Shown here one piece after another: positions 1 through 9,996 of a stretch of 64,000 bases of DNA. The notes under the pieces are model-generated. The model had not been told where the DNA came from, ran no database searches, and was given only the letters and a program-made list of their open reading frames with translations. The stretch spans positions 21,752,501 through 21,816,500 of the forward strand of contig NC_016132.3 in the NCBI RefSeq assembly GCF_000005505.3, read 5' to 3'. The first letter of the stretch is position 1. Every line of letters begins with the position of its first letter. Made by a program: the position numbers and the translations under genes. This DNA is from Brachypodium distachyon. Its lineage: Eukaryota; Streptophyta; Magnoliopsida; Poales; Poaceae.

Positions 1-259
1 GTGAGTCAGTGAGTGAAAGAATACGGAACAAATTATCAAAATGCAATGTAAAGTCCTCAAGGAAGTTTTGTGCTAGTTTGGCTGTACGTGATGAATTGAT
101 GATTTCGTCTCCGCCCAGCTCAAATTGGCGCCGTACCTATGAAATGGGCAATGCATTTGCATCATTCAGCATACAGCTGCTAGGCTAGAAACAGCACCTT
201 CGGATGCACAAAGCAGGCGCACGCACGGTTCAGCACACCGTTTTAGTACAACTGAGAAA
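1..259. other. Intergenic sequence, no feature seen
   Basis: AT-rich single-copy-looking sequence left of the solo LTR. I see no coding potential or repeat in it. Its last five bases (AGAAA, 255-259) are one copy of the LTR's target-site duplication. Confidence 0.5.
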
Positions 260-282
260 TGATGGGTTAAAAATAAAAATTC

Positions 283-358
283 TTACGAGAAGTGCGGAAG
301 AAACCCAAAATCATATCTAGTTACGAGAAGTGCGGAAGAAACCCAAGATCATATCTAG
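283..358. repeat. 38-bp perfect-length tandem duplication in the solo LTR
   Basis: Two adjacent 38-bp copies (283-320, 321-358) start TTACGAGAAGTGCGG and end TATCTAG. I see a single substitution between them. They lie at the 3' (U5) end of the minus-strand LTR and probably arose by replication slippage. Confidence 0.85.
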
Positions 359-426
359 TAGATGTAAGTAGCGAGAAAAAATTGTGAGCTTCATACCCTA
401 GAAGATCACAAAGCATTACGATCATG

Positions 427-1188
427 CACTACAACAAATATGTCTTGTAGAGACATTTTCATTGAGGCAATGTACTCTTTGTCTTTACCTAGAGACAATT
501 TTGAGACAGAATTTCATGTAGAGGCATTTTATGAGGTGCTATGGACAATATCTTAAATATAAAGACACTAGTTGAGACATTATGGTATAGAGATATTTTT
601 TGAGGCATTTAATAGATTGTCACAAAACTCATGTAGAGACATGGTTTTGAGATACTTGAGGAAATGACCTTACGGTATGGTTAGAAACACTATTTGAGAC
701 ACATATTATGTTATGTAGAGGCATTCTTAGAAGGTTTGACACATGTAGCAAACTACTCATAATAATTTCATTAAAAGTATAAGCAAGAATTGGTATCAGG
801 TTAAGATGGTTAGGTGAGTGTGTAGTTTTCCTTAAGGTCTTGAGTTCGAGGATTGGTTTCAACATGATTTTTCAATGCATATTTTCTAGCACATCACTAT
901 AGAGACACAATTGAATGTCTTTACAAAATGTCACGTTGAATGTAGAAACAATATAGTGTCTCTATGAAATGTCTAAAAAGTATAAAGACACGTAGAGACG
1001 GTATGGTGTCTCTATGCAATGTCTAAAACAATAGAGACATTTTCTTAGTGTCTCATCACACATAGCGACGCTGTCCATAGTAGCAGCTTTGTGGCATTAT
1101 ATCAAGCGTGTCTAAAGTTATGTAAAGACAATTATAGTGTCTCTACAAACCAAAAATAGTGTCTCTACGGGCTATTTCTCTTGTAGTG
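427..1188. mobile_element. Non-autonomous CACTA (En/Spm) transposon nested in the solo LTR
   Basis: The element starts CACTACAA and ends TTGTAGTG, the diagnostic CACTA terminal inverted repeat, and is flanked by a perfect 3-bp duplication ATG (424-426 and 1189-1191). The 762-bp interior is filled with degenerate short repeats of the type TAGAGACAnnnT in both orientations, as expected for subterminal transposase-binding repeats. There is no transposase ORF, so it can only move in trans. The LTR sequence resumes on both sides, so this insertion is younger than the LTR. Confidence 0.9.
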
Positions 1189-2830
1189 ATGAGATCGTTG
1201 TTGGCGTAGTCGTATTATCGATGAGATCAATATCAATGCCGAACGGACGGCACCTCCTTGATATCCACACGTACGTCTTGATGTTGTCTCCTCCTTCTTG
1301 ATCCAGCAAGACGAGGGACGAGATTGACGAGATCCGTCAGCACGACGGTGTGGTGTAGGTTATGATGGAATTCTCCATGAGCACGGCTTCGCCGTGCGCG
1401 TGAAAGGAGAAGGTCGGGGAGAGGAGCAGGGTTAAGTCAGGGGACAGTCCCTCCCCTCCTTATATAAGGGATGAGGCCGGTGGCAAGGCAGGCGAAGGAG
1501 ACAATCTCATCTTTCCATACTTGCCTCTGAAGAAATAGGAATTTGATCACATATGGATCACTTCCCTAATTATGTTTTCCCCTTTCCTTTCCTACAGGGC
1601 CGGCTAGGGGAGAGAGAAGTCCTCCGAGACTTCCCTGCCCGTGACCGAATACCACGAGCGTGGTACCTCCTCCGAACAGTGGAGTTTTTGCCTCCCCTTC
1701 TCCTAATGGGCCTAGACAGATAATTAATTATAATTCTCTAGTAATTACTATATATAAAAGGCCAATTAAATTTTCAAAAATATACTAGAATATTTCGAGA
1801 ATTTCTGGAACCTTCTAGAACGTTTCTAGAACCTTCCATGCCTTCTAAAGATAATTGGGACATTCCCGTGACTCCTCGTGATGTCCCAGATCCATCCGAG
1901 ACTTCGAACAAAACTTCGGTCTCACCATCTATTTATCTCATCGAACCCTAGCGATATTAAGCATTAAGTGTGTGACCCTACGAGTTCAAAAACATGTGGA
2001 CATGACCGAGACAGCTCTCTGATCAATAACCAATAGCGGGACCTGGATGTCCATAATGGCTCTCACATATTCCACGAAGATTTCATCGGTTGAACCACGA
2101 TGTCGAGGATTCAATTATTCCGTTATCCAATTTCCTTTGTCTGCACGATATATTATTTGCCCGAGATTTGATCGTCGGTATCACCATACCTAATTCAATC
2201 TCGTTACGGCAAGTTCTCTTTACTTGTACCGCAATATAATATCCCCGTGACTAAACACATTAGTCACATGCTTGCAAGCTCATTAGGATGTTATATTACC
2301 GAAAGAGGCCAGAGATATCTCTACGTCACATGGAGTGAAAAATCCCAATCTTGATCCATATGACCTATCAAGCACCTTCCAAGATATGTGAAAAACGCCT
2401 TTATGATCACCCAGTTACGAGATGATGGTTATTTGATGTCCACAAAGTATTCTTCCGGTACTAGAGAGTGGCATGATCTCATGGTCTAAGGAAATGATAC
2501 TTGGCATTATGTAAGCAATAGTAATTTAAACTTAAGTGACACGATCAAAAGTTACGCTTATGTTTGGGTCTGTTTATCACATCATTCTCCTAATGATATG
2601 ACCTCATTAGTAAATGACAACACGTGTCTATGGTTAGAAAATCTGAACATCTTTTAATCAACGAGCTAATCTAGTAGAGCGTATTAGGAACACGGTATTT
2701 GTTTATTTATCCACACATGTATTTAGTTTTCTGTCAATACAATTATAGCATGGATAATAAACATTTATTAAGAAAAATTTATGATAATTACAAATTTATT
2801 ATTACTTCTCCGACATATTTCCACAAGAAA

Positions 2831-4682
2831 CTCGGAGCAAATTTGATGTCCCAGCTCCACGAAACCGAGAGATACAAAAAATAATCTGCAAAGAGTACAG
2901 GACAGTCAGCAGGAGGTGGGAAGAACACATGATCCGTACTTGGTAGGCTGCACCATCTTATGATGACTTGTTCAGACGATGCAACAGAGCTTCAGGCCTG
3001 CAGGCCGGGCTCCTGAATAAACAACCATTTTTCCTCATATTTCAAACGACCCAGATGCAAATTCAGAGCTCTGTTTGCAGTGCACGCGCATCAGTGCTGC
3101 AAGGAACACATATGTACCCCTGCAGATTGTTTTTCAGCCCAATGGCGGCAGTGCCTAGCTGCCCGTCTCTTCTCTTCTTTGCTTCATTGTGGGTCTCTAG
3201 AAATCAATCATACATGCAACAATTAAATAACTTTAGTTGTCTTGGCAACAAGCTGAAAAACTTGTTGGGGAGGTTGTTACTAAAAATGATGCACCTATTG
3301 CACGTCCTGTGCTGTGCGAACCTTTCTGAACCCTGAAACCCCAAAGGTGAAAAAGGCAACATAAATGATTAATTAGACAGGTAAAATTAAGCATTGTTCA
3401 TATGTCCGTGATGCAATTTCCTGTGGTGCTGTCGAAGAGAGACAAGGAAATCATGATGGGGAGGGCGGCCGGGCGGGTACTTTGAAGAAGATGGAGATAT
3501 ATGAATCATGGAAATAGGGATGGTACTAACAACAACCTGACCGGTTGCTGTTCCTCTGATGGCAATGTGCAGCGCAAGACAAGGCTGGCCTCCATGTGAA
3601 CTGTGATGATCTTTTTGGGTGGATTCGCCGCTGGCCTATAGAAGGTAGAAAAGGAGGAACTTTTACTACTCCACCACATATCGCCAAAGACTTGGTTTCT
3701 TTACTCCTATGAGATTGCAAGAAAAGAGTCACATGCCATGATTCTTCTTTGTTTATCTCTGTTGCTGCTACCACGACTGTACATCATCCTATAGGACATG
3801 CAGGCATGCAAACTCGGGTAACATCTTTATATTTAGATCGGATGGTTCTTGCTGGTTCTCTACAAAACCGAGAAAAAATACATTCAAAAACTGCTAGACG
3901 CAGTTCGCCTGGAAACTTTTCAGCTCGATCTGATTTTAAAAAGCTCGAGGACTAACTGAGATCAGATATTGCAGAGATGGACGCAGTTGCTTTCTCGCCG
4001 ACTAACCGAGGCGCGGCGAGCTTGGTGCAGCGTGCAGGCAAGCCCGTACAGTGCTATAGATACCACAGACACATACGTACGTACAGCAGTTTCGCAGCCT
4101 TGGTCATCATTGTAAATAGTCCCCGGCCTGGACAACGGCGCCATTAGACACGTCCAAAAATTGCAGCTTACGCCGCCCACAGTGAAGGGTAGCTGTCCTG
4201 TGTCCATCTATTTGCCCAGCTGGGACATGGCGCCCAGAAATTTTAGAGTAAAGTTCACATGATCTGTCTGTTTCCCTGCATGCTTACAACGAGAACGTGG
4301 ATTCTGTTTATAAGTTGGCCCTAGCACCCTACCCACATCATAGTATCATACTGTAGCAAGTTACATCTTCTACGTACTACGGTGCATATATATGCATGAT
4401 ACAAACTTTTTTTTGATGAAATGTATGATACAGCGGACGAGGCGCCCCGACGTCTCATTGTGCAGCGTTCGACCGCTGGCCGTCGGGAACGGGCGCGCGT
4501 GAGCTGCTACCAACTTTAATTTGGGACAACCCGCATCACATGGACAAGGATGACTTAATTAGATTTGGCCCTACTTAGAACGCAGGAATTAAAACAAACA
4601 TGAATGAGATAGAGTAAAGTGAAAACCTACGTGTTTTTAGAAAAGAGAGGAATCATTCCTTGTATTATGGTTTTTTTTGTTT
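2831..4682. other. Intergenic sequence, no supported gene
   Basis: The short open frames here (for example 2968-3336 plus and 3962-4207 minus) match no domain I know and show no plausible exon structure. I see no terminal repeats or duplications. Confidence 0.4.
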
Positions 4683-4757
4683 TGGGAATTGTATTATGGT
4701 TCATTAGTTCTATGGTTGTGTAAGGAGGTAGGTCCATTTTTTAGTTTTGCACAGGGT
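4683..4757 (+). repeat. Partial copy of the 224-bp repeat found at 5421-5856
   Basis: From GTATTATGGTTCATTAGTTC to TTTTGCACAGGG this matches the first 70-odd bases of the two units downstream with few substitutions. Similarity stops at the CAGGG, exactly where a putative exon begins. Confidence 0.8.
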
Positions 4758-5024
4758 TACCCTGATCTTCGTCTCAACAAGAAGATCAGGCCGTCCATCA
4801 AATGGGACAAGGAAAACGCCCTCCAGTTCTTGCTCGAATCCCTCGGTAAGTAGATCAGCGCAGATCGGCTTGTGTTCAATTACCCCGTTCCTTGTGTGAA
4901 ATATGTACGTTTAATAACTTCCATTTTTGTATTAAATGTATGATTAATTATATTCCATTTTTCTTAAAAAGGCTTCACGAGGCACGGCGATGTTTTCCCA
5001 GTACACATCAGGGACGAACGGTAA
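4755..5024 (+). pseudogene. Two-exon gene fragment of unknown family
   Basis: A pyrimidine-rich stretch ending TTTTGCACAG is followed by an open 91-bp segment (4755-4845) that ends at a strong donor GTAAGT. An acceptor ending TTAAAAAG precedes a second segment (4972-5024) that continues the same frame to a TAA stop. Joined, the frame encodes about 47 residues beginning GYPDLRLNKKIRPSIKWDKE and ending in VHIRDER. I do not recognise the family. It has no start codon and only two short exons, so it looks like the 3' end of a gene carried or left behind by a transposon. It could still be the last exons of a real gene whose upstream part I cannot find. Confidence 0.35.
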
Positions 5025-5345
5025 CAACGAGGATGCCTTAAATTATGGTGTGTCCGCTTCTCTTTTGTACTGATGCTAGCAACGTCAGGAAAAACACGTG
5101 AATGAGTTAACCACGAGATGACGCTTTTTACTTTTTACTTTTTCCCAAAATGAAATGAATTACGTGATGGGATCGAGACCGGTGCCTCCTACTCCCTGCG
5201 TGACCCTGACGAGATATACATAGTCCACTCTAATACACACACATGCATGTACTATATATACACGCACATGCATGCTACCGTTTTTGTATTAGGAGTAGTA
5301 TAATTGTGTATAGAATGAGGTAGCTGCCGAAAATATTAATGTAAT

Positions 5346-5402
5346 GCCGAAAAGCGGAACAGAAAAGCGGAACAGAAAATGCCGAAAAGCGGAACAGAAA
5401 AG
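5346..5402 (+). repeat. Short tandem repeat of a GCCGAAAAGCGGAACAGAAAA motif
   Basis: The motif TGCCGAAAAGCGGAACAG recurs with a shorter GCGGAACAGAAAA version between copies, immediately left of the 224-bp repeats. It looks like slippage. Confidence 0.6.
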
Positions 5403-5420
5403 GAAGAAAATATTATTTGT

Positions 5421-5856
5421 ATTATGTTTCGTTAGTTCTATGGTTGTGTAAGGAGGTAGGCCCATTTTTTAGTTTTGCACAGGGCCTTGGATTTTGCCGG
5501 CTCCGCCCTGGGAATGAAAACACGGCATTGAAAACCTTTGGTCCCGGCTAATGTTTTGTTTATTCGGTCCTCTTCCTATGAAATTTGGTGCTTATTCGGT
5601 CCACGGAATTTTGAAATCACGAAAATAAGAAAGCATGAATGTATATTATGCTTCGTTAGTTCTATGGTTGTGTAAGGAGGTAGGCCCATTTTTTAGTTTT
5701 GCACAGGGCCTCGGATTTTGCCGGCTCCGCACTGGGAATGAAAACACGGCACTGAAAAGCTTCGGTCCCGGCTAATGTTTTGTTTATTTGGTCCTCTTCC
5801 TACGGAATTTGGTGCTTATTCGGTCCACGGAATTTTGAAATCACGAAAATAAGAAA
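5421..5856 (+). repeat. Two direct copies of a 224-bp-period repeat
   Basis: Copy 1 (about 5421-5632) and copy 2 (about 5645-5856) both run from TTAGTTCTATGGTTGTGTAA to TCACGAAAATAAGAAA, with matching points exactly 224 bp apart and only scattered substitutions. The first third recurs at 4683-4757. No open frame crosses the unit and no terminal inverted repeat is evident, so the origin is unclear: it may be intron sequence of the neighbouring gene fragment or part of an unidentified transposon. Confidence 0.85.
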
Positions 5857-6407
5857 AGTAAAGCATTGGGATGCCATACGCTCTTCAACCTTTACAATTT
5901 TTCTACGGGGTCTCAGCTAATGCTAAGAATCTTTAGCAATAGACATAATTCATACGAATCTAGAATCTTTTTTCATGCCAAAAAATTAATACACGGATCG
6001 AAAAAACATAAAGTTTGTAATCCGTAAGAGTCCTCTAAAAATCCTGCAAACCGGATGAGCATGTATTGTTTCCTTTGTTCCATACACCCCTAAAGAAAAA
6101 AAAAATCCATAGAATAACACATCTCGAAATTTCTTTACTATTCCTTCGTTCCAAACAAGCTCTTAGCATATAGGCCTACTCTTGTGTAATCTTGTTATGC
6201 ATGCATCTAACGAAATTAGGGAAAATAATTTTTCTTTAAGAGTGAATTCTACTTTAACCTCCTCTATGAAAGTTCCGGACACATTTTACCAATTTAGCAA
6301 AAATTCCTGCATTTTACCCCATTTCAAAAACTCTTGACACATCGTTACTCCATTTAATTTATTTGGACATCCTAATAAATCACCCTACATGTCAAGCCTA
6401 TGTAGCG
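5857..6407. other. AT-rich intergenic sequence
   Basis: No gene is seen. A stretch from about 6240 resembles, in inverse orientation, the sequence at about 7665-7755 (both contain GACACATTTT-type blocks), suggesting the outer arms of a degenerate inverted-repeat element that encloses 6240-7755. Confidence 0.35.
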
Positions 6408-6876
6408 CCTCCACGTCGAAGGTGTATCTCCTGAATGCGCTTCAGACCATGTTTTAAATTTTGGCTTCACCAAAATTTCAAAAATCATTTTGTATTATCT
6501 CCTCAAGTTATAGAATTTTGAGCAAACCTTGATTCTAGTATTTAATTATGTTTGAATCCTAATACACTGGCCCCACATGTGTTAGGCCTACGTGGTCACT
6601 CCGTTCCGTCGACAAAATCCTAATAGCTCGGGCACCTCGTGCACGGATTTTCAAATTTCAACAAAAGATTCAAAATGTCAATGGGTACATAAATTTCTAC
6701 CTCAAAACATCAAAACTAGATTCAAATAAAATTAAAATATTGTCGTTTAAGTTTGCTCAAAGTCCGCTTAACTTAAATGAATTTCAGTAGAGATAATACA
6801 AAAACCTTTGAAATTTTGGGTTGCCAAAAAATTTAAACCAGTTTGAGCATATTCAGGAGACATGCCTCTGTGGAGG
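6408..6876. mobile_element. Foldback/hairpin element with arms of about 150 bp
   Basis: The left arm (about 6408-6553, starting CCTCCACGTCGAAGG) is similar to the reverse complement of the right arm (about 6721-6876, ending CTGTGGAGG). Shared blocks include TCTCCTGAAT, GTTTAAATTTT, AAAATTTCAAA, TTGTATTATCTC and TTTGAGCAAAC in order. The loop is about 170 bp. No transposase is present. A MITE or foldback element is the likeliest explanation; no clear target-site duplication was found. Confidence 0.6.
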
Positions 6877-7982
6877 CATCATGGAGGCCTTAAATGTGAG
6901 GCCACTCTATGATGACAGACAAAAATCTTAGAGTCCTCTCCGGTAGGATTTGGACTCCGACGGTGCCTCCACGAGCTCTGTGCCGTCCAAAGGAGTTGTG
7001 TAGTGCCTTCCCTGAGCTCTCCCACGTCCTGAGCTACTCCCGCGCCGCATGCCTTCCTCAGCCGTGGCCGTTGGTGGACCATTGTGGGCCTCCTCCCCGC
7101 CACCCGACGCTGCCTTGAGGTTCATGGTGAGCCCCCGAAGGTTTTACCCCTAATCCCTACCCCTCTCGTGCCCTATCGCGCAACGTCATCCGCCGCCGCC
7201 GCTAGGAGCTCGCCGCCGGTGCGCCTCCTGGGAGGATAACTCCTGTGCTGGCTCGTTTCAATGAAGCCTAGTGCTAGCTTGCTCCCTCGCCGCTTCATAG
7301 CCTTGCGCCGCACTAGCATGCAAGTCCTGCGGGATTCCGGCGAGGTCCCCGCCGTAGTTTGTCGGAGCTGTTTGCTGGCAGGTGGATCCCAGCAGAGCTC
7401 TGCCTCTGCTAGTGGACCTCACTGGTAAGACCCTGCCCACCTCGTCGGCCATTTTAGGTTTTCTGGAAAAGAATAGAAATGTAGGGGGTTTGTGCAAATT
7501 TACGTTTACCTAAAATGTGGGCCCAGGCTGGTGTGGCTGGGTCAACGCGCCACGTCAACCGGTCAGACGGGCGAAAACAATTTTGGTTCCTGAGATGAAC
7601 CACTTAAAATAGTTTAGAACCCAGATATGCATTTTCAAAAAATTAGAAATAACTTGACACCTATAAAAAAACTTAGTGCCGCGGACGTATTTTACTCATC
7701 AAAATCTTAAGAGGCAAAAATGTGTCAAAAGTTTCTTAAAGGGTTGAGTGGAAAAAAAACACACGGAAACTACCAAGTTTCAAAGTCACTGACAAACAAA
7801 AGCGCGCACGCGCGCGCGCGCACACACACGAACTTCGTCTACAAACACGTCTGCACCATGTTCGCCCTCGCTCTCATCCTCCTCCTACAACTTCTGCTGG
7901 CTAGCTAGCTGTTGCTGGCTTGCTGCTGCCGCTTCTCCTCCTCCCTCCCCTGCCCTCGACATATCAACTGTCACGCACGCCA
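6877..7982. other. GC-rich intergenic block and the OFP upstream region
   Basis: Base composition jumps between about 6930 and 7460 to gene-like GC, but no frame stays open long enough or resembles a known domain. A CA/GCGC dinucleotide run sits at about 7802-7828. The last 150 bp are the upstream region of the OFP gene. Confidence 0.35.
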
Positions 7983-8747
7983 ATGGTGAGGAAGCTACCA
8001 TTGAGCTCTCTCTTATACACCATCAACTCGGCCAAAGAATGTACTACTACTCCACCGTGTCCACCTCCCGCTCCGGAGGCCACCGTGGCACAGGCATGGA
8101 TGTGGCCTTCTTGCAAGCACCCAAGAACCCATTCCTCCCGCCGCACCCCGGCAACAAAGAACCTCTTGGTCGAATCCGCCGAGTCCTCCTCCTCCTTCAC
8201 CAACTCCTCCTCCGCCCGCATGCACCACGACCACGACCAAGACTTGGCCGCCTCCGACAGCTGCCTCTCCACCGAGGCCTCGGCTTCTGCCGAAGACATG
8301 GCCGACGCCATAGTCCACGGCCTCCGGTCCGACCGCCTCCGCTTCGAGCCCCGCGCGCCGTCAAGCTCAATCCTCGAGAAGAAGCCGCCGCAGCCTCCTC
8401 CAATGGCGCCGGGGCCGGCATCATTTCCTGGCGGCAGCGCGTTGGCGTTGGAGTCCGCGGACCCGTACGGGGACTTCCGGGCGTCGATGGAAGAGATGAT
8501 GGCGGCGGCGCACGGCGCGGGCGAGTGGGACTGGGACTGGCTGGAGAAGATGCTGGGCTGGTACCTCCGCTCCAACGGCAAGGACACCCACGCCGCCATC
8601 GTCGCCGCGTTCGTCGACCTGGTGGTCACCATAACCGCCGCCGGCTCCTCCTCCTCCGGACACTCCTCCTTCACGCTCGCCACAGGGAGCGAGCTGGAGA
8701 GCAGCAGCGGCAGCGCCGGCGGCAATGTCTCTTTCCGCTTGAGGTGA
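7983..8747 (+). CDS. OVATE family protein (OFP), transcriptional repressor
   Basis: This intronless gene encodes 254 residues. OFPs are plant-specific nuclear repressors that bind KNOX/BELL and TRM proteins and restrain organ elongation. The ATG at 7983 gives the usual OFP start (MVRKLPLSSLLYTI), followed by the conserved W-PSCKHPRT block (residues 41-49). A Ser/His/Asp-rich linker and a Pro-rich stretch (about 135-150) come next. The OVATE domain lies at about 152-216, with ADPYGDFRASMEEMM, then WDWLEKMLGWYLRSN and HAAIVAAFVDLV. Length and single-exon structure fit the family. The frame stays open upstream to a TTG at 7920, but those residues are not OFP-like. The small WPSCKHP class resembles OFP13/15/16/18 of Arabidopsis; I do not assign a number. 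A broken OFP lies 4.6 kb away in tail-to-tail orientation. Confidence 0.9.
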   Translation: MVRKLPLSSLLYTINSAKECTTTPPCPPPAPEATVAQAWMWPSCKHPRTHSSRRTPATKNLLVESAESSSSFTNSSSARMHHDHDQDLAASDSCLSTEASASAEDMADAIVHGLRSDRLRFEPRAPSSSILEKKPPQPPPMAPGPASFPGGSALALESADPYGDFRASMEEMMAAAHGAGEWDWDWLEKMLGWYLRSNGKDTHAAIVAAFVDLVVTITAAGSSSSGHSSFTLATGSELESSSGSAGGNVSFRLR

Positions 8748-9824
8748 ACTTTTCAGCTGCTCCGGCCGTGTGTACTGCTGCTTTCGTGATGAGTGTCTCG
8801 ATTAATTTTGTCATGTGTGTAAGTTTGGCAGTACTACTCCGTACGTGCCAGATTAGTTAATCAGCTATAGCCTCTGGTTAATTGCATGATGGCTCACGCA
8901 GTCACGCTTAACTTGGTCCATGGGCCGCGCATGATTCATAAGCCGGCTTGTGTTAAAAGTACTAACCGTTACTGCCGGCACAACATCCCGGCGTAACAGC
9001 TAAAAAAAGCTCCGATCCATTTTCTGAGGAGCGGCCTGCAATGCAAAGTGCGAAATCGACGTAACAGATCTCGTCGTATATACGTATACACGCGCGCTTG
9101 CTTGCGAGCGATGGATACATGTGAGACGACGAGCTCCAGCGAACATCTTATCGGCAGCTGCTAGCTTTTGGTCCCGGGCATGCACGTGCCGTCGCGATCC
9201 ATGCATATCATCATCGGTGTATAGCAACGACGACGGGGTAACATGCCGAGTTTTGAACTGCCAAATACGTGCCCCGGCCGTTTGCGCCACGGCTAGAGCT
9301 AGTGTCGTCTCTCTCAGGTGAAAGAAAACGGGTGCTGGCCGGCGTCCCCTGCTGGGTACTGTTCCATGCAACGCAACGCCCTTTTCACGTACTGGTCTAG
9401 TCTCTCTCATGTGTTGATGTGTGGATGGGGGCAACCGCTAGCTTGTGTCTCCTCCACGCAGAGATATATAGCCGGCCAAACGTGTGGCAGCTGTGCCGTT
9501 TTGTCCGACGCCATTCAATAGTTTGAGACCTTCTTCGTTCATTTAGATGTGCAGCACTGCTTCCATAAAAAGAATCTTTTTGGCCCACGGTCCCCCTCCC
9601 CTGCCTCTCTCTGCCTCCATGGCGCCTCGCGCCTTTCTACCCTCCTAGCCCTAGCTAGCTCTCACTGTTGTGCTGCTGACCCCGCACCCGGAATCCATGT
9701 GTCATCGGCTGACAGGGGTCATTACGAGGCTGTAGGCCGGTAGTACACTGTACAAGTGATACCTCGAGCATGTAGCTGCAGGTAACAAAAAAAAAACTAC
9801 GTGACTGCAACGTAGCACATGTGT
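8748..9824. other. Intergenic sequence after the OFP gene
   Basis: It contains the presumed OFP 3' UTR. The longer antisense frame at 9000-9434 shows no recognisable domain. No repeat was found. Confidence 0.4.
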
Positions 9825-9950
9825 TCCCTCCGTTCAATAAAAAATGTCTCAAGTTTATTAAAATTTAAATATATCTAGATGTGATTTAGTGTATATATGT
9901 ACTCAAATTTAAGTCAAAATTAAGACATCTTTTGTTGGACGGAGGGAGTA
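9825..9950. mobile_element. Stowaway-type MITE
   Basis: Terminal inverted repeats of the form CCCTCCGTTCAATAAAAAATG and its complement ending GGACGGAGGGAGTA enclose about 100 bp of AT-rich sequence. This is the Tc1/mariner-derived Stowaway signature; the right TA is present and the left one is degraded. A second lone Stowaway end (ACAGAGGGAGTA) lies at about 9984-9996. Confidence 0.85.
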
Positions 9951-9996
9951 AATTTTTATACAAATTCACGTCACTTATTTTAAAACAGAGGGAGTA

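Larger units (their letters stand above)
260..2825 (-). mobile_element. Solo LTR of a BARE/Angela-type Ty1-copia retrotransposon, interrupted by a CACTA element
   Basis: Read on the minus strand this begins TGTGGAAATATG and ends in CA, like the TGTTGGAAATATG start of BARE-1/WIS/Angela LTRs. Blocks typical of those LTRs follow in the right order, for example the stretch around 1990-2330. Without the nested element it is about 1.8 kb, the usual BARE LTR length. It is flanked by a perfect 5-bp duplication AGAAA (255-259 and 2826-2830), and no gag-pol is attached, so it is a solo LTR left by LTR-LTR recombination. Near its 3' end a 38-bp unit is tandemly duplicated (283-320 and 321-358). A TATATAAG-like box lies at about 1462. 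Family assignment is from memory; the boundaries and duplication are seen directly. Confidence 0.85.

Noticed and set aside
7920..7982. Upstream extension of the OFP frame to a TTG
   Set aside because: It begins with a non-ATG codon and adds a Leu-rich stretch foreign to OFPs; the ATG at 7983 gives the conserved family start.
7964..8725. Long minus-strand and alternative plus frames over the OFP gene
   Set aside because: Shadows of a GC-rich coding region; only the 7983-8747 frame contains the OVATE domain.
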